Below are positions 1 to 6,756 of a stretch of 12,805 nt of DNA, piece by piece. Position 1 is the first letter of the stretch; every line of letters starts with the position of its first letter. Made by a program: the position numbers and the translations under genes. A model generated the notes under the pieces. It was not told where the DNA came from, made no database searches, and worked only from the letters and a program-made list of their open reading frames with translations. This DNA comes from an uncultured Clostridia bacterium (lineage in GTDB: Bacteria > Bacillota > Clostridia > TANB77 > CAG-508), in assembly GCA_944388645.1 (NCBI GenBank), contig CALXJO010000019.1:1-12805 (forward strand), in the 5' to 3' direction.

Positions 1-3
1 GTT

Positions 4-1281
4 ATGAGAAATAGAAGGAACACAAGAAAAAGAAATGTAGTAATAAGTACAATCACAAATAGAAACTTTATTATAATAGTATCTGTTTTGTTAGTACTTA
101 TTTTAATTTCATTTGGAATTATTAAAATAAGAAACTATCTAGATGAAAGAACAATGGCAAGGCAAGCAGAAGAGTTGGCAAAGCAAACTGGAGAAATATT
201 TACAGCAGTTGAAAATAATTTATCAAGTGAAACAAAAAATGAGCAAGAGACTAATGTTCAAAGTGCAAACATTTCTGCAGTTGGTGATATATTGTGCCAG
301 ATGGATATGATAGAAGATGCATATGATAATAATACATACAATTTTACACATATGTTTGCAGAAATTACTAAGTTTATAGAAAATTCAGATTTAACAATAG
401 GAACAATGGAAACAAACTTTATAGATAATGAGTTTTCTGGAGTTGGAAAATACAATAGTCCAATTGAATTTTTAACTGCCACAAAAAATTCAGGAGTGAA
501 TTTAGTATCTGTAGCACATAACCATGAGCTAGATTATGGGATTGATGGATTAAATACAACAGTACAAAAAATCCAAGATGCAGGACTTAGTGTAACAGGG
601 TTAAAAAATAATACCGAAAATGAAAATAAAGAGTTTACAGGTTTAATCAAAGATGTAAACGGAATAAAAATTGCATTTTTAGGCTATACATATGGACTTA
701 GTAATGAACAAGAATTATCAGATGAAGAAAAAAGCATGGCAAATATCTATACAGAAGAATTAGCTAAAAAAGACATAGAATATGCAAAAGAAAATTCTAA
801 TTTTATAATAGTTATGATGCATTGGGGAAATGTAAATGAATCAACTATATCAGATGAGCAAAATTCAATTGCAAATTTCTTAATACAAAACGGAGTAGAT
901 ATTATATTAGGATCACATCCATCAGTTGTAGAGCCTATGAAAATTGTACAAAATGAAGAAGGTAAAAACATACTAGTTGCATATTCACTAGGAAACTATA
1001 TTTCTTCACTTAAATATGAAGATGCAAACTTAGAACTAGTTTTAAATATAGAAATTGCAAAAACTACAGACTCAGATAAAGCAATACTACAAAGGGTTGA
1101 TTATACACCAATATATATGTTAGATAATGGAGAAGGAGCAGAAAATAGATTCCAATTAATAGATATGAAACAAGTTGCAACAGATTATGCTAGTGGCAAT
1201 AGAGATAGAATTTCAAGAGTTACTTATGATGATATAATAGAAAAACTTGAGAAGTTAAGAGTATTATTAAATGCAAAGTAA
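4..1281 (+). CDS. CapA-like (PGA_cap) membrane-anchored metallophosphatase-fold protein
   Basis: The protein has 425 residues. A basic N-terminus (about 1-20) precedes one hydrophobic segment (about 21-40), so it is probably anchored in the membrane with the bulk outside. The rest matches the CapA / poly-gamma-glutamate biosynthesis family: SAVGDI near 91-96, an AHNH motif at 171-174, MMHWGN at 271-276, GSHPSVVEP at 303-311 and YSLGNY at 327-332. These resemble the metal-binding positions of calcineurin-like phosphoesterases. Family members act in poly-gamma-glutamate capsule synthesis or related cell-surface polymer metabolism. No capB/capC partner is visible, so the substrate is unknown. 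The start is an ATG three bases from the window edge, so its ribosome binding site and promoter cannot be seen. The gene ends 15 bases before the next start, which suggests an operon with the downstream cluster. The family call is firm; the role is not. Confidence 0.85.
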   Translation: MRNRRNTRKRNVVISTITNRNFIIIVSVLLVLILISFGIIKIRNYLDERTMARQAEELAKQTGEIFTAVENNLSSETKNEQETNVQSANISAVGDILCQMDMIEDAYDNNTYNFTHMFAEITKFIENSDLTIGTMETNFIDNEFSGVGKYNSPIEFLTATKNSGVNLVSVAHNHELDYGIDGLNTTVQKIQDAGLSVTGLKNNTENENKEFTGLIKDVNGIKIAFLGYTYGLSNEQELSDEEKSMANIYTEELAKKDIEYAKENSNFIIVMMHWGNVNESTISDEQNSIANFLIQNGVDIILGSHPSVVEPMKIVQNEEGKNILVAYSLGNYISSLKYEDANLELVLNIEIAKTTDSDKAILQRVDYTPIYMLDNGEGAENRFQLIDMKQVATDYASGNRDRISRVTYDDIIEKLEKLRVLLNAK

Positions 1282-1296
1282 AGGGAGAATAAAACT

Positions 1297-2409
1297 ATGC
1301 CAATTAATAGAACAAAAAAACATTTAACTATGATAGAAAAGGCTCATGTTTTAATTAAATATTGTAAAGACTACTATACAAGAAAAATAAAAACTATGGC
1401 AGTAGATAAGCAAAATAGACCAGTAGGAAGATATAGACAAGAACTAATTAATGCATATAATAAAGGAACTCTAAAATTACCGCCCGAAATAATGCAGGAA
1501 TTAAAAGATTTAAAGATTTTATCTAGACCTAAAAAAGAATATGAAGAAATGTCAAAAAAATATAATATTCCGGCAAATAAAATTAAACATATAGAAAGAG
1601 ATTATGGAAATATAGAAAATTTGGTAGAAAAGAAGAAAAATAGTGGATTTGCATCAGAATATTGGATGGAATATTATGGAATTAAAAATTATCAAGCTAT
1701 ATTACTTTCTAGTAGGGACACAACAGTTCGTGAAAAAGCAGGATATGTGAGGTTTGCAATAAATTGTTATCCAAAACTAGAAAACAATCTATTGGGTGTT
1801 TTTATTAATAAAGAATACCTTGATGAAGTACTTTCTATGCTTACAGAGCAAGAGAGATATATTGTTGAATCAATATATGGAATAAATGGAAAAACTAAAA
1901 CTTCAATTCCAAAAATGAGTGAAAAATTAAATATTAGCATTCATGATATAAATGAAATTCTAAAAAAAGCACGAATACTTTTAAGTAAAAAAGATTCTGC
2001 TGTATTTAGATTACAAGATTTACAAGAAGAAAAAAATAGATTAACAGAAAAAGCAGAAATTGCAAACACACAAGGAAATTCTGAGTTATACAATCAACTT
2101 TGTAGAAAAATTGAACATACACAAGCACTAATAGATGAATGTAATAATTCGTTTAATCGTTTTATTCAATATGAGGATTTATTTAATGATAATGAAATAA
2201 TCATGGCATCAGGAAAAAGTCATTTAGGTTTTACTTTTGATGAGAATACTACTAAGAGATCAACACCTTTACAAGATAGAAAAGAATCTAAACAAGAGAA
2301 AGAAAAGGAAGTATGTGATTTACAGGCACAAATAGATGTTCAAGACAGTAAAGAGCAAAAGCTTATCGAAATTTTAGACATTAAAGAAAAAAATAAAGAA
2401 TTATTATAA
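1297..2409 (+). CDS. Unknown protein with HA-like module and sigma-70 region-4-like HTH (paralogue A)
   Basis: This 370-residue protein is not a recognised named gene. Residues 36-76 (RPVGRYRQELINAYNKGTLK and following) resemble a helicase-associated (HA) module. Residues 82-100 (EEMSKKYNIPANKIKHIE) look like a short helix-turn-helix. Residues 176-230 resemble sigma-70 region 4: LTEQERYIVESIYGINGKT, then SEKLNIS and a final helix with KKAR, comparable with LTPREAKVLKLRFGLEDGKS in the rpoD product of this window. Residues 236-290 are predicted coiled coil, followed by a charged, low-complexity tail. The ATG has an AAAGGGAG site about nine bases upstream. It is homologous along its length to the product of 2712-4203 but lacks that protein's alpha-CTD-like domain. 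It has no region 2 and so is not a complete sigma factor. A role as a DNA-binding transcription regulator is inferred. Confidence 0.8.
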   Translation: MPINRTKKHLTMIEKAHVLIKYCKDYYTRKIKTMAVDKQNRPVGRYRQELINAYNKGTLKLPPEIMQELKDLKILSRPKKEYEEMSKKYNIPANKIKHIERDYGNIENLVEKKKNSGFASEYWMEYYGIKNYQAILLSSRDTTVREKAGYVRFAINCYPKLENNLLGVFINKEYLDEVLSMLTEQERYIVESIYGINGKTKTSIPKMSEKLNISIHDINEILKKARILLSKKDSAVFRLQDLQEEKNRLTEKAEIANTQGNSELYNQLCRKIEHTQALIDECNNSFNRFIQYEDLFNDNEIIMASGKSHLGFTFDENTTKRSTPLQDRKESKQEKEKEVCDLQAQIDVQDSKEQKLIEILDIKEKNKELL

Positions 2410-2478
2410 GTAATTAATTTAATTTGCACATATGAAAAAAATATAGAAATAATTTTTTTAGCAAGGAAGTAGAGATAT

Positions 2479-2715
2479 ATGGCAAAACAAACTAGTTATG
2501 AAGAAAAATGTGCAATAATGGAAGAATATTACCAAAATAACAGTGAAAAAATCAAAGCAAAAACAGTATATAAAGAATATCCAATAGGAAATTGGCAATC
2601 AAATTTAAGAGCATCAGATAGAAGAGGCCAATTACATATAGTAGACAGTCTTAGAAAAAGATTTGAAAAAATAGGAGTTATAGCCCCAAGAGAAAGAAAA
2701 AAACAATTTCTATGA
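2479..2715 (+). CDS. Small stand-alone HA-like module protein
   Basis: The protein has 78 residues. Residues 27-68 (from AKTVYKEYPIGNWQSNLR through GQLHIVDSLRKRFEKIGVI) align with the N-terminal modules of the proteins starting at 1297 and 2712. They share the pattern P-(I/V)-G-x-(W/Y)-x-x-x-L, then a basic stretch and a final 'L...GI(L/I)'. This is also the pattern of helicase-associated (HA) domains. The helix-turn-helix, sigma-4-like and coiled-coil parts of its larger relatives are absent. A ribosome binding site (AAGGAAG) lies about eight bases before the ATG. The stop overlaps the next start (ATGA at 2712-2715), so the following gene is probably translationally coupled. It may be a regulator, a partner of the larger paralogues or a decayed duplicate; the function is unknown. 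Confidence 0.75.
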   Translation: MAKQTSYEEKCAIMEEYYQNNSEKIKAKTVYKEYPIGNWQSNLRASDRRGQLHIVDSLRKRFEKIGVIAPRERKKQFL

Positions 2716-3020
2716 TGCATAAATATGAAACTTTATTAAGATTTAGAAAGAACTTTCCAACTCTAAAAATTACTCATAAAACAGTTGATGAAAATGGTGA
2801 ACCAATTGGAGTATATAGAGAAGACCTTCAAATAATGTATGATGTAGATAAATTAAGATTATCTAAGGAAGAAATACAAGAATTAAAAGATGCAGGTATT
2901 TTAAATAAATCAATCGAAGAAGTGAAAAATCTTGCAGAAAAATACCATATAACTCCTACACAAGTAAAAAAGATTGAATATTTTTTTTGGAGATATAGAA
3001 AAATTCATGAAAGACTATAA
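2712..3020 (+). CDS. N-terminal part of frameshifted HA/sigma4/alpha-CTD-like protein (paralogue B)
   Basis: This 102-residue frame carries the HA-like module (residues 21-65, including GEPIGVYREDLQ and 'IQELKDAGILN') and a helix-turn-helix-like segment (LAEKYHITPTQVKKIE, near 75-90). Both align with residues 36-100 of the protein encoded at 1297-2409. The frame then runs through a T8 tract (2981-2988) and ends at 3020 with a tail (WRYRKIHERL) that has no counterpart in the paralogue. Skipping one T would join it to the 3007-4203 frame and give a continuous protein of about 496 residues. At the junction KIEYFFGDIEK would then align with KHIERDYGNIEN of the paralogue. As it stands it is a truncated product similar in size and content to the 78-residue gene just upstream, whose stop codon its start overlaps. 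Whether the two halves are made as one protein cannot be decided from the sequence. Confidence 0.7.
   Translation: MMHKYETLLRFRKNFPTLKITHKTVDENGEPIGVYREDLQIMYDVDKLRLSKEEIQELKDAGILNKSIEEVKNLAEKYHITPTQVKKIEYFFWRYRKIHERL
2981..2988 (+). other. T8 homopolymer at the frameshift junction
   Basis: Eight consecutive T residues lie exactly where the reading frame of the 2712 gene must move forward by one base to keep similarity to its paralogue. Upstream codons read TAT-TTT-TTT-TGG; reading seven Ts gives TAT-TTT-TTT-GGA and continues open to 4203. The -1 frame instead meets TAG at 2996. Candidate explanations are RNA polymerase slippage on the homopolymer, +1 ribosomal slippage, a mutation, or a homopolymer sequencing error. 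A GGAGA sequence at 2989-2993 followed by ATG at 3007 would also allow re-initiation. Confidence 0.75.
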
Positions 3021-4203
3021 ATCAGGTAATATAAGTCTTTCCATGGAACAGATGAATGAGTTTGGAATAGAGGACTTTAATATTGTTGCCTTATCTAGCA
3101 GACCTATAAGTGTTAGAGAAAAAAGTTCATTAATAAAAATGTTATTAAGTACTAAAGAAATAAATCCAGCGCAAGAACTTGATAATAAAGGAAGGTTTAT
3201 TAATGTTGATTATATATATGAATTATTAAACAGACTTCCTACACAGGATAGAAAAATAGTAGAATTATTCTATGGAATTAATGGAAGACAAAAGACTAGT
3301 AGAATAGATATTACAAATCAGTTGCATGTAGCAAGAGAAACAATAAATAAAAAGATTGAAAGATTTTCACGATATCTTAGTATAAATTATCCAGAAATTC
3401 AGACGAAAAATTCGTTAAATGCAGAACAAATAAAAGCTTCACTTGATTTAAATCAAGAAAGAAAAACTGCAGAAGAACAACTAGAAAGATTGATTTTGGA
3501 TTATGAAACAGTACTAAGGCAAGAATACAAAACACTTACAAATAAATATAATAAAGGTATTAGTGATGAAACTCAAATTTCTGTATGCACATATTTATCT
3601 ACTAGAGCAAGAAACTCATTAATGAAAGCAGGAATATCTACAATAGGACAAGCAAGAAGATTAACATTAGAAAAAGTTGTAGCTCTACCAAATTGTGGTG
3701 AAAAAACTTTTATAGAGTTATGCGATAAACTAGAATTAAAGTTAAGAGACCAAATAGCGATATTACAACAATTGTTAGAAGAAATAGAAAAGAAAAAACA
3801 AGAATTACAGTTAAAAATAGCTGGAATTACAGACATACAAAAACAAGAAGGAAATAGAATAGATAACATAAATTCTGTTTTAGAAGAATATGATTCAGCT
3901 TTTTCAAGATTTGTTTCAGAAGAAAATATATTTAGTAGAGATGCACAAATACAACCTACAGGTAATGCTCACAATAAACTTTTTGATGCTAAAATATTAA
4001 ACTCAGTGTCGCAAGACGCTAGAGGTGAACAACAAGTAGAAAAAACGCCATTAGCCCAGAAAAAACAAAAAAAGATAAAAATTACTAAAGAATATAGAAG
4101 CTTGCAAAAAGCTTTGAAGGGGCAATCAGATAAGCAAGAAATGTTAGAAGATATTTTAAGAAAATATGGAATAATTGTATTAGATAAAAAGGAGAATAGA
4201 TAG
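3007..4203 (+). CDS. C-terminal part of paralogue B: sigma-4-like HTH, alpha-CTD-like domain, coiled coil
   Basis: The frame is open from a TTG at 2974. The first ATG is at 3007, with GGAGA 13 bases upstream, and is the best independent start (398 residues). In numbering from 2974, residues 85-137 resemble sigma-70 region 4 (LPTQDRKIVELFYGINGRQK, then 'LHVARETINKKIERF'). Residues 198-256 resemble the RNA polymerase alpha C-terminal domain: LSTRARNSLMKAGISTIG then LPNCGEKTFIELCDKL. In that alignment the E. coli DNA-contact residues R265, N268, N294, G296, K298 and S299 correspond to R211, N214, N240, G242, K244 and T245. A coiled coil (about 258-312), the motif 'SAFSRFVSEENIF' shared with paralogue A, and a lysine-rich tail follow. 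This is a transcription-type architecture without a catalytic domain. The RNAP-related domain calls are by eye, and the function is unknown. Confidence 0.75.
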   Translation: MKDYKSGNISLSMEQMNEFGIEDFNIVALSSRPISVREKSSLIKMLLSTKEINPAQELDNKGRFINVDYIYELLNRLPTQDRKIVELFYGINGRQKTSRIDITNQLHVARETINKKIERFSRYLSINYPEIQTKNSLNAEQIKASLDLNQERKTAEEQLERLILDYETVLRQEYKTLTNKYNKGISDETQISVCTYLSTRARNSLMKAGISTIGQARRLTLEKVVALPNCGEKTFIELCDKLELKLRDQIAILQQLLEEIEKKKQELQLKIAGITDIQKQEGNRIDNINSVLEEYDSAFSRFVSEENIFSRDAQIQPTGNAHNKLFDAKILNSVSQDARGEQQVEKTPLAQKKQKKIKITKEYRSLQKALKGQSDKQEMLEDILRKYGIIVLDKKENR

Positions 4204-4205
4204 TT

Positions 4206-4472
4206 TTGAGTAATTTAATAGATTCATTACAAAAAGACAATAAAAAAAGAAGAGAGTTATTAGAATTACAGAAAAAATACGAAAATGGAGAAATACTAGA
4301 AGAAGACCTTTCTGACGAACAAAAACAAGAATTAGAGAAATTGTATGATGAGCAAATACAGCAATTAGAAGATAAGATTAAAGAAAAAAAGTATGAACTA
4401 AAACAAAAAATTTATACTGTAAATACATATTATAAGGAAGCAATTAAGTTAAAAAGTAAAGGGAGTAAATAA
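4206..4472 (+). CDS. Small charged coiled-coil protein of unknown function
   Basis: The protein has 88 residues and is almost entirely helical, with heptad-like Leu/Ile spacing and many Glu/Lys residues (for example LYDEQIQQLEDKIKEKKYEL near 56-75). It has no membrane segment and no cysteines. I do not recognise a named family. The start is a TTG at 4206, supported by AAAAAGGAG ending 11 bases upstream; no ATG exists early in the frame. Its TAA at 4470-4472 shares one base with the rimO ATG (TAATG), so rimO translation is probably coupled to it. It lies two bases after the stop of the frameshifted regulator gene and so bridges that cluster to rimO. Confidence 0.75.
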   Translation: MSNLIDSLQKDNKKRRELLELQKKYENGEILEEDLSDEQKQELEKLYDEQIQQLEDKIKEKKYELKQKIYTVNTYYKEAIKLKSKGSK

Positions 4473-5821
4473 TGAATATAGGTTTTGTATCATTAGGATG
4501 TAGTAAAAATTTAGTAGACACAGAAATGATGATAGGAGTATTTAAAAATAATAAATTTAATATAGTTAATAATCCTAAAATTGCAGATATTATATTAATA
4601 AACACTTGTGGATTTATAGAATCTGCAAAAGAAGAGGCAATTAATACAATCTTAGAAATGGCAGAATACAAGAAAACAGGTAAATGTAAAATATTAATTG
4701 TGACAGGATGTTTAGTAGAAAGATATAAAGAAAAATTAGAAAAACTGTTGCCAGAAGTGGATGTGTTTTTAAAGTATAGTGACTATGCAGAAGAAAAAGG
4801 AAATTCTGCACAGGTTTTTGAGCAATTAATTGAATATATTTATAATATTTTCAAAAACAAGGAGAAAAAGCCAGAGAAGACAAGTTTAGACTTCATGCAA
4901 AGAGTTATTACTACAGGTGATAAATATGCATATATAAGAATTGCAGAAGGTTGTAGTAATAGGTGCACATATTGTGCAATTCCATATATAAGAGGAGCTT
5001 TTGTAAGCAGAAAAATAGAAGATATTGTAAAAGAAGCAAAGAGAATAGTAGAAACTGGTAGAAGAGAAATAATATTAATTGCACAAGACACATCAAAATA
5101 TGGAAAAGATATTTATGGAGAACCAAAACTTGCAGAGCTATTACAGGAATTATGTAAGATAGAAAATTTAAAATGGATTAGATTTTTATATACATATCCA
5201 GAAGATATTACAGATGAACTAATTGAAGTAGTAAAAAATAATGATAAAATATGTAAATATTTTGACATACCAATACAACATATTTCTAATACAGTTTTAA
5301 AAAGAATGAATAGAAAATGTACAGGAGAAAGCATAAAAAGTACTATTGCAAAATTAAGAAAAGAAATACCAAATGTAGTAATACGAACAACAGTAATGGT
5401 AGGATTCCCAGGAGAGACAGAAGATGACTTTGAAGAGTTATATGATTTTGTAAAAGAAACTAAATTTGATAAATTGGGAGCTTTTACGTATTCTAAGGAA
5501 GAAGGAACACCTGCTTCAAGACTAAAAGAACAAATACATCATATGACTAAAAAATCAAGATTTAACAAAATAATGCAATTACAACAGAAAATATCAGAAG
5601 AAAATGAGACTAAAAATATAGGAAGAGAGTTAGAAATTTTAGTAGAAGATATTACAAAAGATAAAAAATACTATGTAGGTAGAAGCTACATGGATGTACC
5701 AGGAATAGATGGCTTGGCATATATAAAAAATACTGGTAAAGATGATTTAATAGGAAAGTTTATAAAAGCTAAAGTAATAGACACAAAGGATTATGACTTA
5801 ATAATGGAAGCAGAAAACTAA
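4472..5821 (+). CDS. rimO: Ribosomal protein S12 (aspartate-C3) methylthiotransferase RimO
   Basis: A radical-SAM methylthiotransferase of 449 residues, a normal family length. The N-terminal UPF0004 domain supplies three cysteines for one Fe-S cluster: C10 (LGCSKNLVDTE), C46 (NTCGFI) and C80 (TGCLVERY). The radical-SAM cluster motif is CSNRCTYC, with C161, C165 and C168. Further family blocks are 'FLYTYPEDITDELI', the 'FDIPIQHISNTVLKRMNR' stretch, and 'MVGFPGETEDDFEEL'. The C-terminal TRAM domain covers roughly 385-447. 'SLGCSKNLVDTE' and 'IQHIS..VLK.M.R' favour RimO over MiaB or MtaB. RimO methylthiolates a conserved aspartate of S12 in the ribosome using S-adenosylmethionine. GGGAG lies just before the ATG, and the start overlaps the previous stop by one base. 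Confidence 0.95.
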   Translation: MNIGFVSLGCSKNLVDTEMMIGVFKNNKFNIVNNPKIADIILINTCGFIESAKEEAINTILEMAEYKKTGKCKILIVTGCLVERYKEKLEKLLPEVDVFLKYSDYAEEKGNSAQVFEQLIEYIYNIFKNKEKKPEKTSLDFMQRVITTGDKYAYIRIAEGCSNRCTYCAIPYIRGAFVSRKIEDIVKEAKRIVETGRREIILIAQDTSKYGKDIYGEPKLAELLQELCKIENLKWIRFLYTYPEDITDELIEVVKNNDKICKYFDIPIQHISNTVLKRMNRKCTGESIKSTIAKLRKEIPNVVIRTTVMVGFPGETEDDFEELYDFVKETKFDKLGAFTYSKEEGTPASRLKEQIHHMTKKSRFNKIMQLQQKISEENETKNIGRELEILVEDITKDKKYYVGRSYMDVPGIDGLAYIKNTGKDDLIGKFIKAKVIDTKDYDLIMEAEN

Positions 5822-5823
5822 AC

Positions 5824-5852
5824 TTGACTTTTTTCCTAAAATGTAATATAAA
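5824..5852 (+). promoter_or_regulatory. Promoter of the rubrerythrin gene
   Basis: TTGACT at 5824-5829 and TATAAA at 5847-5852 are separated by 17 bases, a near-consensus sigma-A promoter. It starts three bases after the rimO stop, and an AAGGAGG ribosome binding site (5874-5880) precedes the ATG at 5889. No terminator hairpin is visible between rimO and this promoter, so read-through from rimO is also possible. Confidence 0.7.
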
Positions 5853-5888
5853 TAATATGCTAAAATAAAAAATAAGGAGGAAATAGAA

Positions 5889-6422
5889 ATGGAATTAAAA
5901 GGATCTAAAACAGAGAAAAATCTAATGGAAGCTTTTGCAGGAGAATCTCAAGCAAGAAATAAATATACATACTTTGCTAGTGTTGCAAAAAAAGAAGGAT
6001 ATGAGCAAATAGCTGAATTATTCTTAGAAACAGCTGAGAATGAAAAAGAGCATGCAAAAATACACTTCAAATATTTAAATGGAATAGGAGATACTAAAGC
6101 AAACCTTGCTGCAGCAGCTGCTGGAGAAAACTATGAATGGACAGATATGTATGACAGAATGGCTAAAGAAGCTGAAGAAGAAGGATTTACAGAAATAGCT
6201 GCTAAATTCAGAGGAATAGCTGCAGTAGAAAAAGAACATGAAGCAAGATATAGAAAATTATTAGAAAACTTAGAAAACGGAGAAGTTTTCAAAAGAGGAA
6301 GCATAACAATATGGAAATGCAGAAACTGTGGACATATAGTTGTTGGAACAGAAGCTCCAAAAGTTTGCCCAGTTTGCAACCATCCACAATCATTCTTTGA
6401 AATAAAAGCAGAAAATTATTAA
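5889..6422 (+). CDS. rbr: Rubrerythrin
   Basis: The 177-residue protein has the two-domain rubrerythrin layout. The ferritin-like four-helix domain carries the di-iron ligands: E19 (FAGESQAR), E52/H55 (ENEKEH), E94 and E97 (MAKEAEEE), and E114/H117 (VEKEHEARY). The C-terminal rubredoxin-like domain has C144-x-x-C147 (WKCRNCGH) and C160-x-x-C163 (VCPVCNHP), which bind one Fe(SCys)4 centre. Rubrerythrin reduces hydrogen peroxide to water in the cytoplasm of anaerobes, with electrons delivered through the rubredoxin-type site. It has a strong ribosome binding site and its own promoter. All key ligands appear intact, so the enzyme should be functional. Confidence 0.95.
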   Translation: MELKGSKTEKNLMEAFAGESQARNKYTYFASVAKKEGYEQIAELFLETAENEKEHAKIHFKYLNGIGDTKANLAAAAAGENYEWTDMYDRMAKEAEEEGFTEIAAKFRGIAAVEKEHEARYRKLLENLENGEVFKRGSITIWKCRNCGHIVVGTEAPKVCPVCNHPQSFFEIKAENY

Positions 6423-6432
6423 TCTGTTTTTA

Positions 6433-6740
6433 GGGTGTTTTTGGGGACACGTCACTCAATCACCTAAAAGATGTTTTTGGGGACAGGTTCCTATTACATC
6501 CAAAAAGTTATAGAATGTATCTGAATAGCTAATTGATGTAAAGGCACATATTAATAATATTCAAACTAAATTTTAAAAAATAATTGTCAATAATATAATT
6601 TGGAGTTTGTTTTTTAAAAAACAATAAAAAGTGCTTAAATTGCAAGCACTTTTTATTTGAATTTAAATAATTTTTGATAAATGAGAGACATGTCCCCAAA
6701 AACACCCAAAAGATGTTTTTGAGAAGTGTCCCCCAAAAAA
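6433..6740. repeat. REP-like repeat array in inverted arrangement
   Basis: Four copies of a GTTTTTGGGGACA core are present. Two are in + orientation (6437-6449 and 6473-6485). One is in reverse orientation (6691-6703), and a fourth degenerate reverse copy lies at 6727-6740. Copies within each pair are 36 bases apart. The outer part of the first copy, 6433-6453, and 6687-6707 form a 21-base inverted repeat with one mismatch. A 14-base direct repeat (AAAAGATGTTTTTG) occurs at 6466-6479 and 6708-6721. The organisation resembles REP/BIME-type intergenic elements, which are often mobilised by REP-associated tyrosine transposases (RAYT); no transposase is in this window. The assignment to that class is an inference. 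Confidence 0.6.
6626..6654. terminator. Bidirectional intrinsic terminator
   Basis: A perfect 11-base stem (AAAAAGTGCTT, 6626-6636, with its complement at 6644-6654) encloses a 7-base loop. A-rich sequence on the left and T-rich sequence on the right make it usable on either strand. It is about 200 bases after the rubrerythrin stop and is the first terminator-like hairpin downstream of it. Confidence 0.7.
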
Positions 6741-6756
6741 AGAAAGGAAAGTAACA

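Larger units (their letters stand above)
6423..6756. other. Gene-free stretch between rbr and dut
   Basis: No plausible coding frame is present. The stretch holds the four REP-like cores near its two ends and a bidirectional terminator hairpin at 6626-6654. An AT-rich segment between about 6500 and 6625 shows no recognised motif. No clear promoter for dut was found; its ribosome binding site is AAAGGAAAG just before 6757. Confidence 0.6.

Noticed and set aside
2410..2478. Promoter or terminator between 1297-2409 and 2479-2715
   Set aside because: TTGCAC at 2424 has no properly spaced -10, and the T run near 2453 has no stem before it.
2974..3006. TTG at 2974 as the start of an independent gene
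   Set aside because: There is no ribosome binding site before it, and the bases up to 3006 align with the middle of the paralogue. The open frame reflects the frameshift. ATG 3007 after GGAGA is the only credible separate start.
1297..4203. Complete alternative sigma factors or a phage regulator module
   Set aside because: Only region-4-like sequence is present, with no region 2 for -10 recognition or core binding. No phage structural, integrase or replication genes are in the window.
6433..6740. CRISPR array
   Set aside because: There are only four short cores, in mixed orientation and with unequal copies, no uniform repeat-spacer pattern, and no cas genes.
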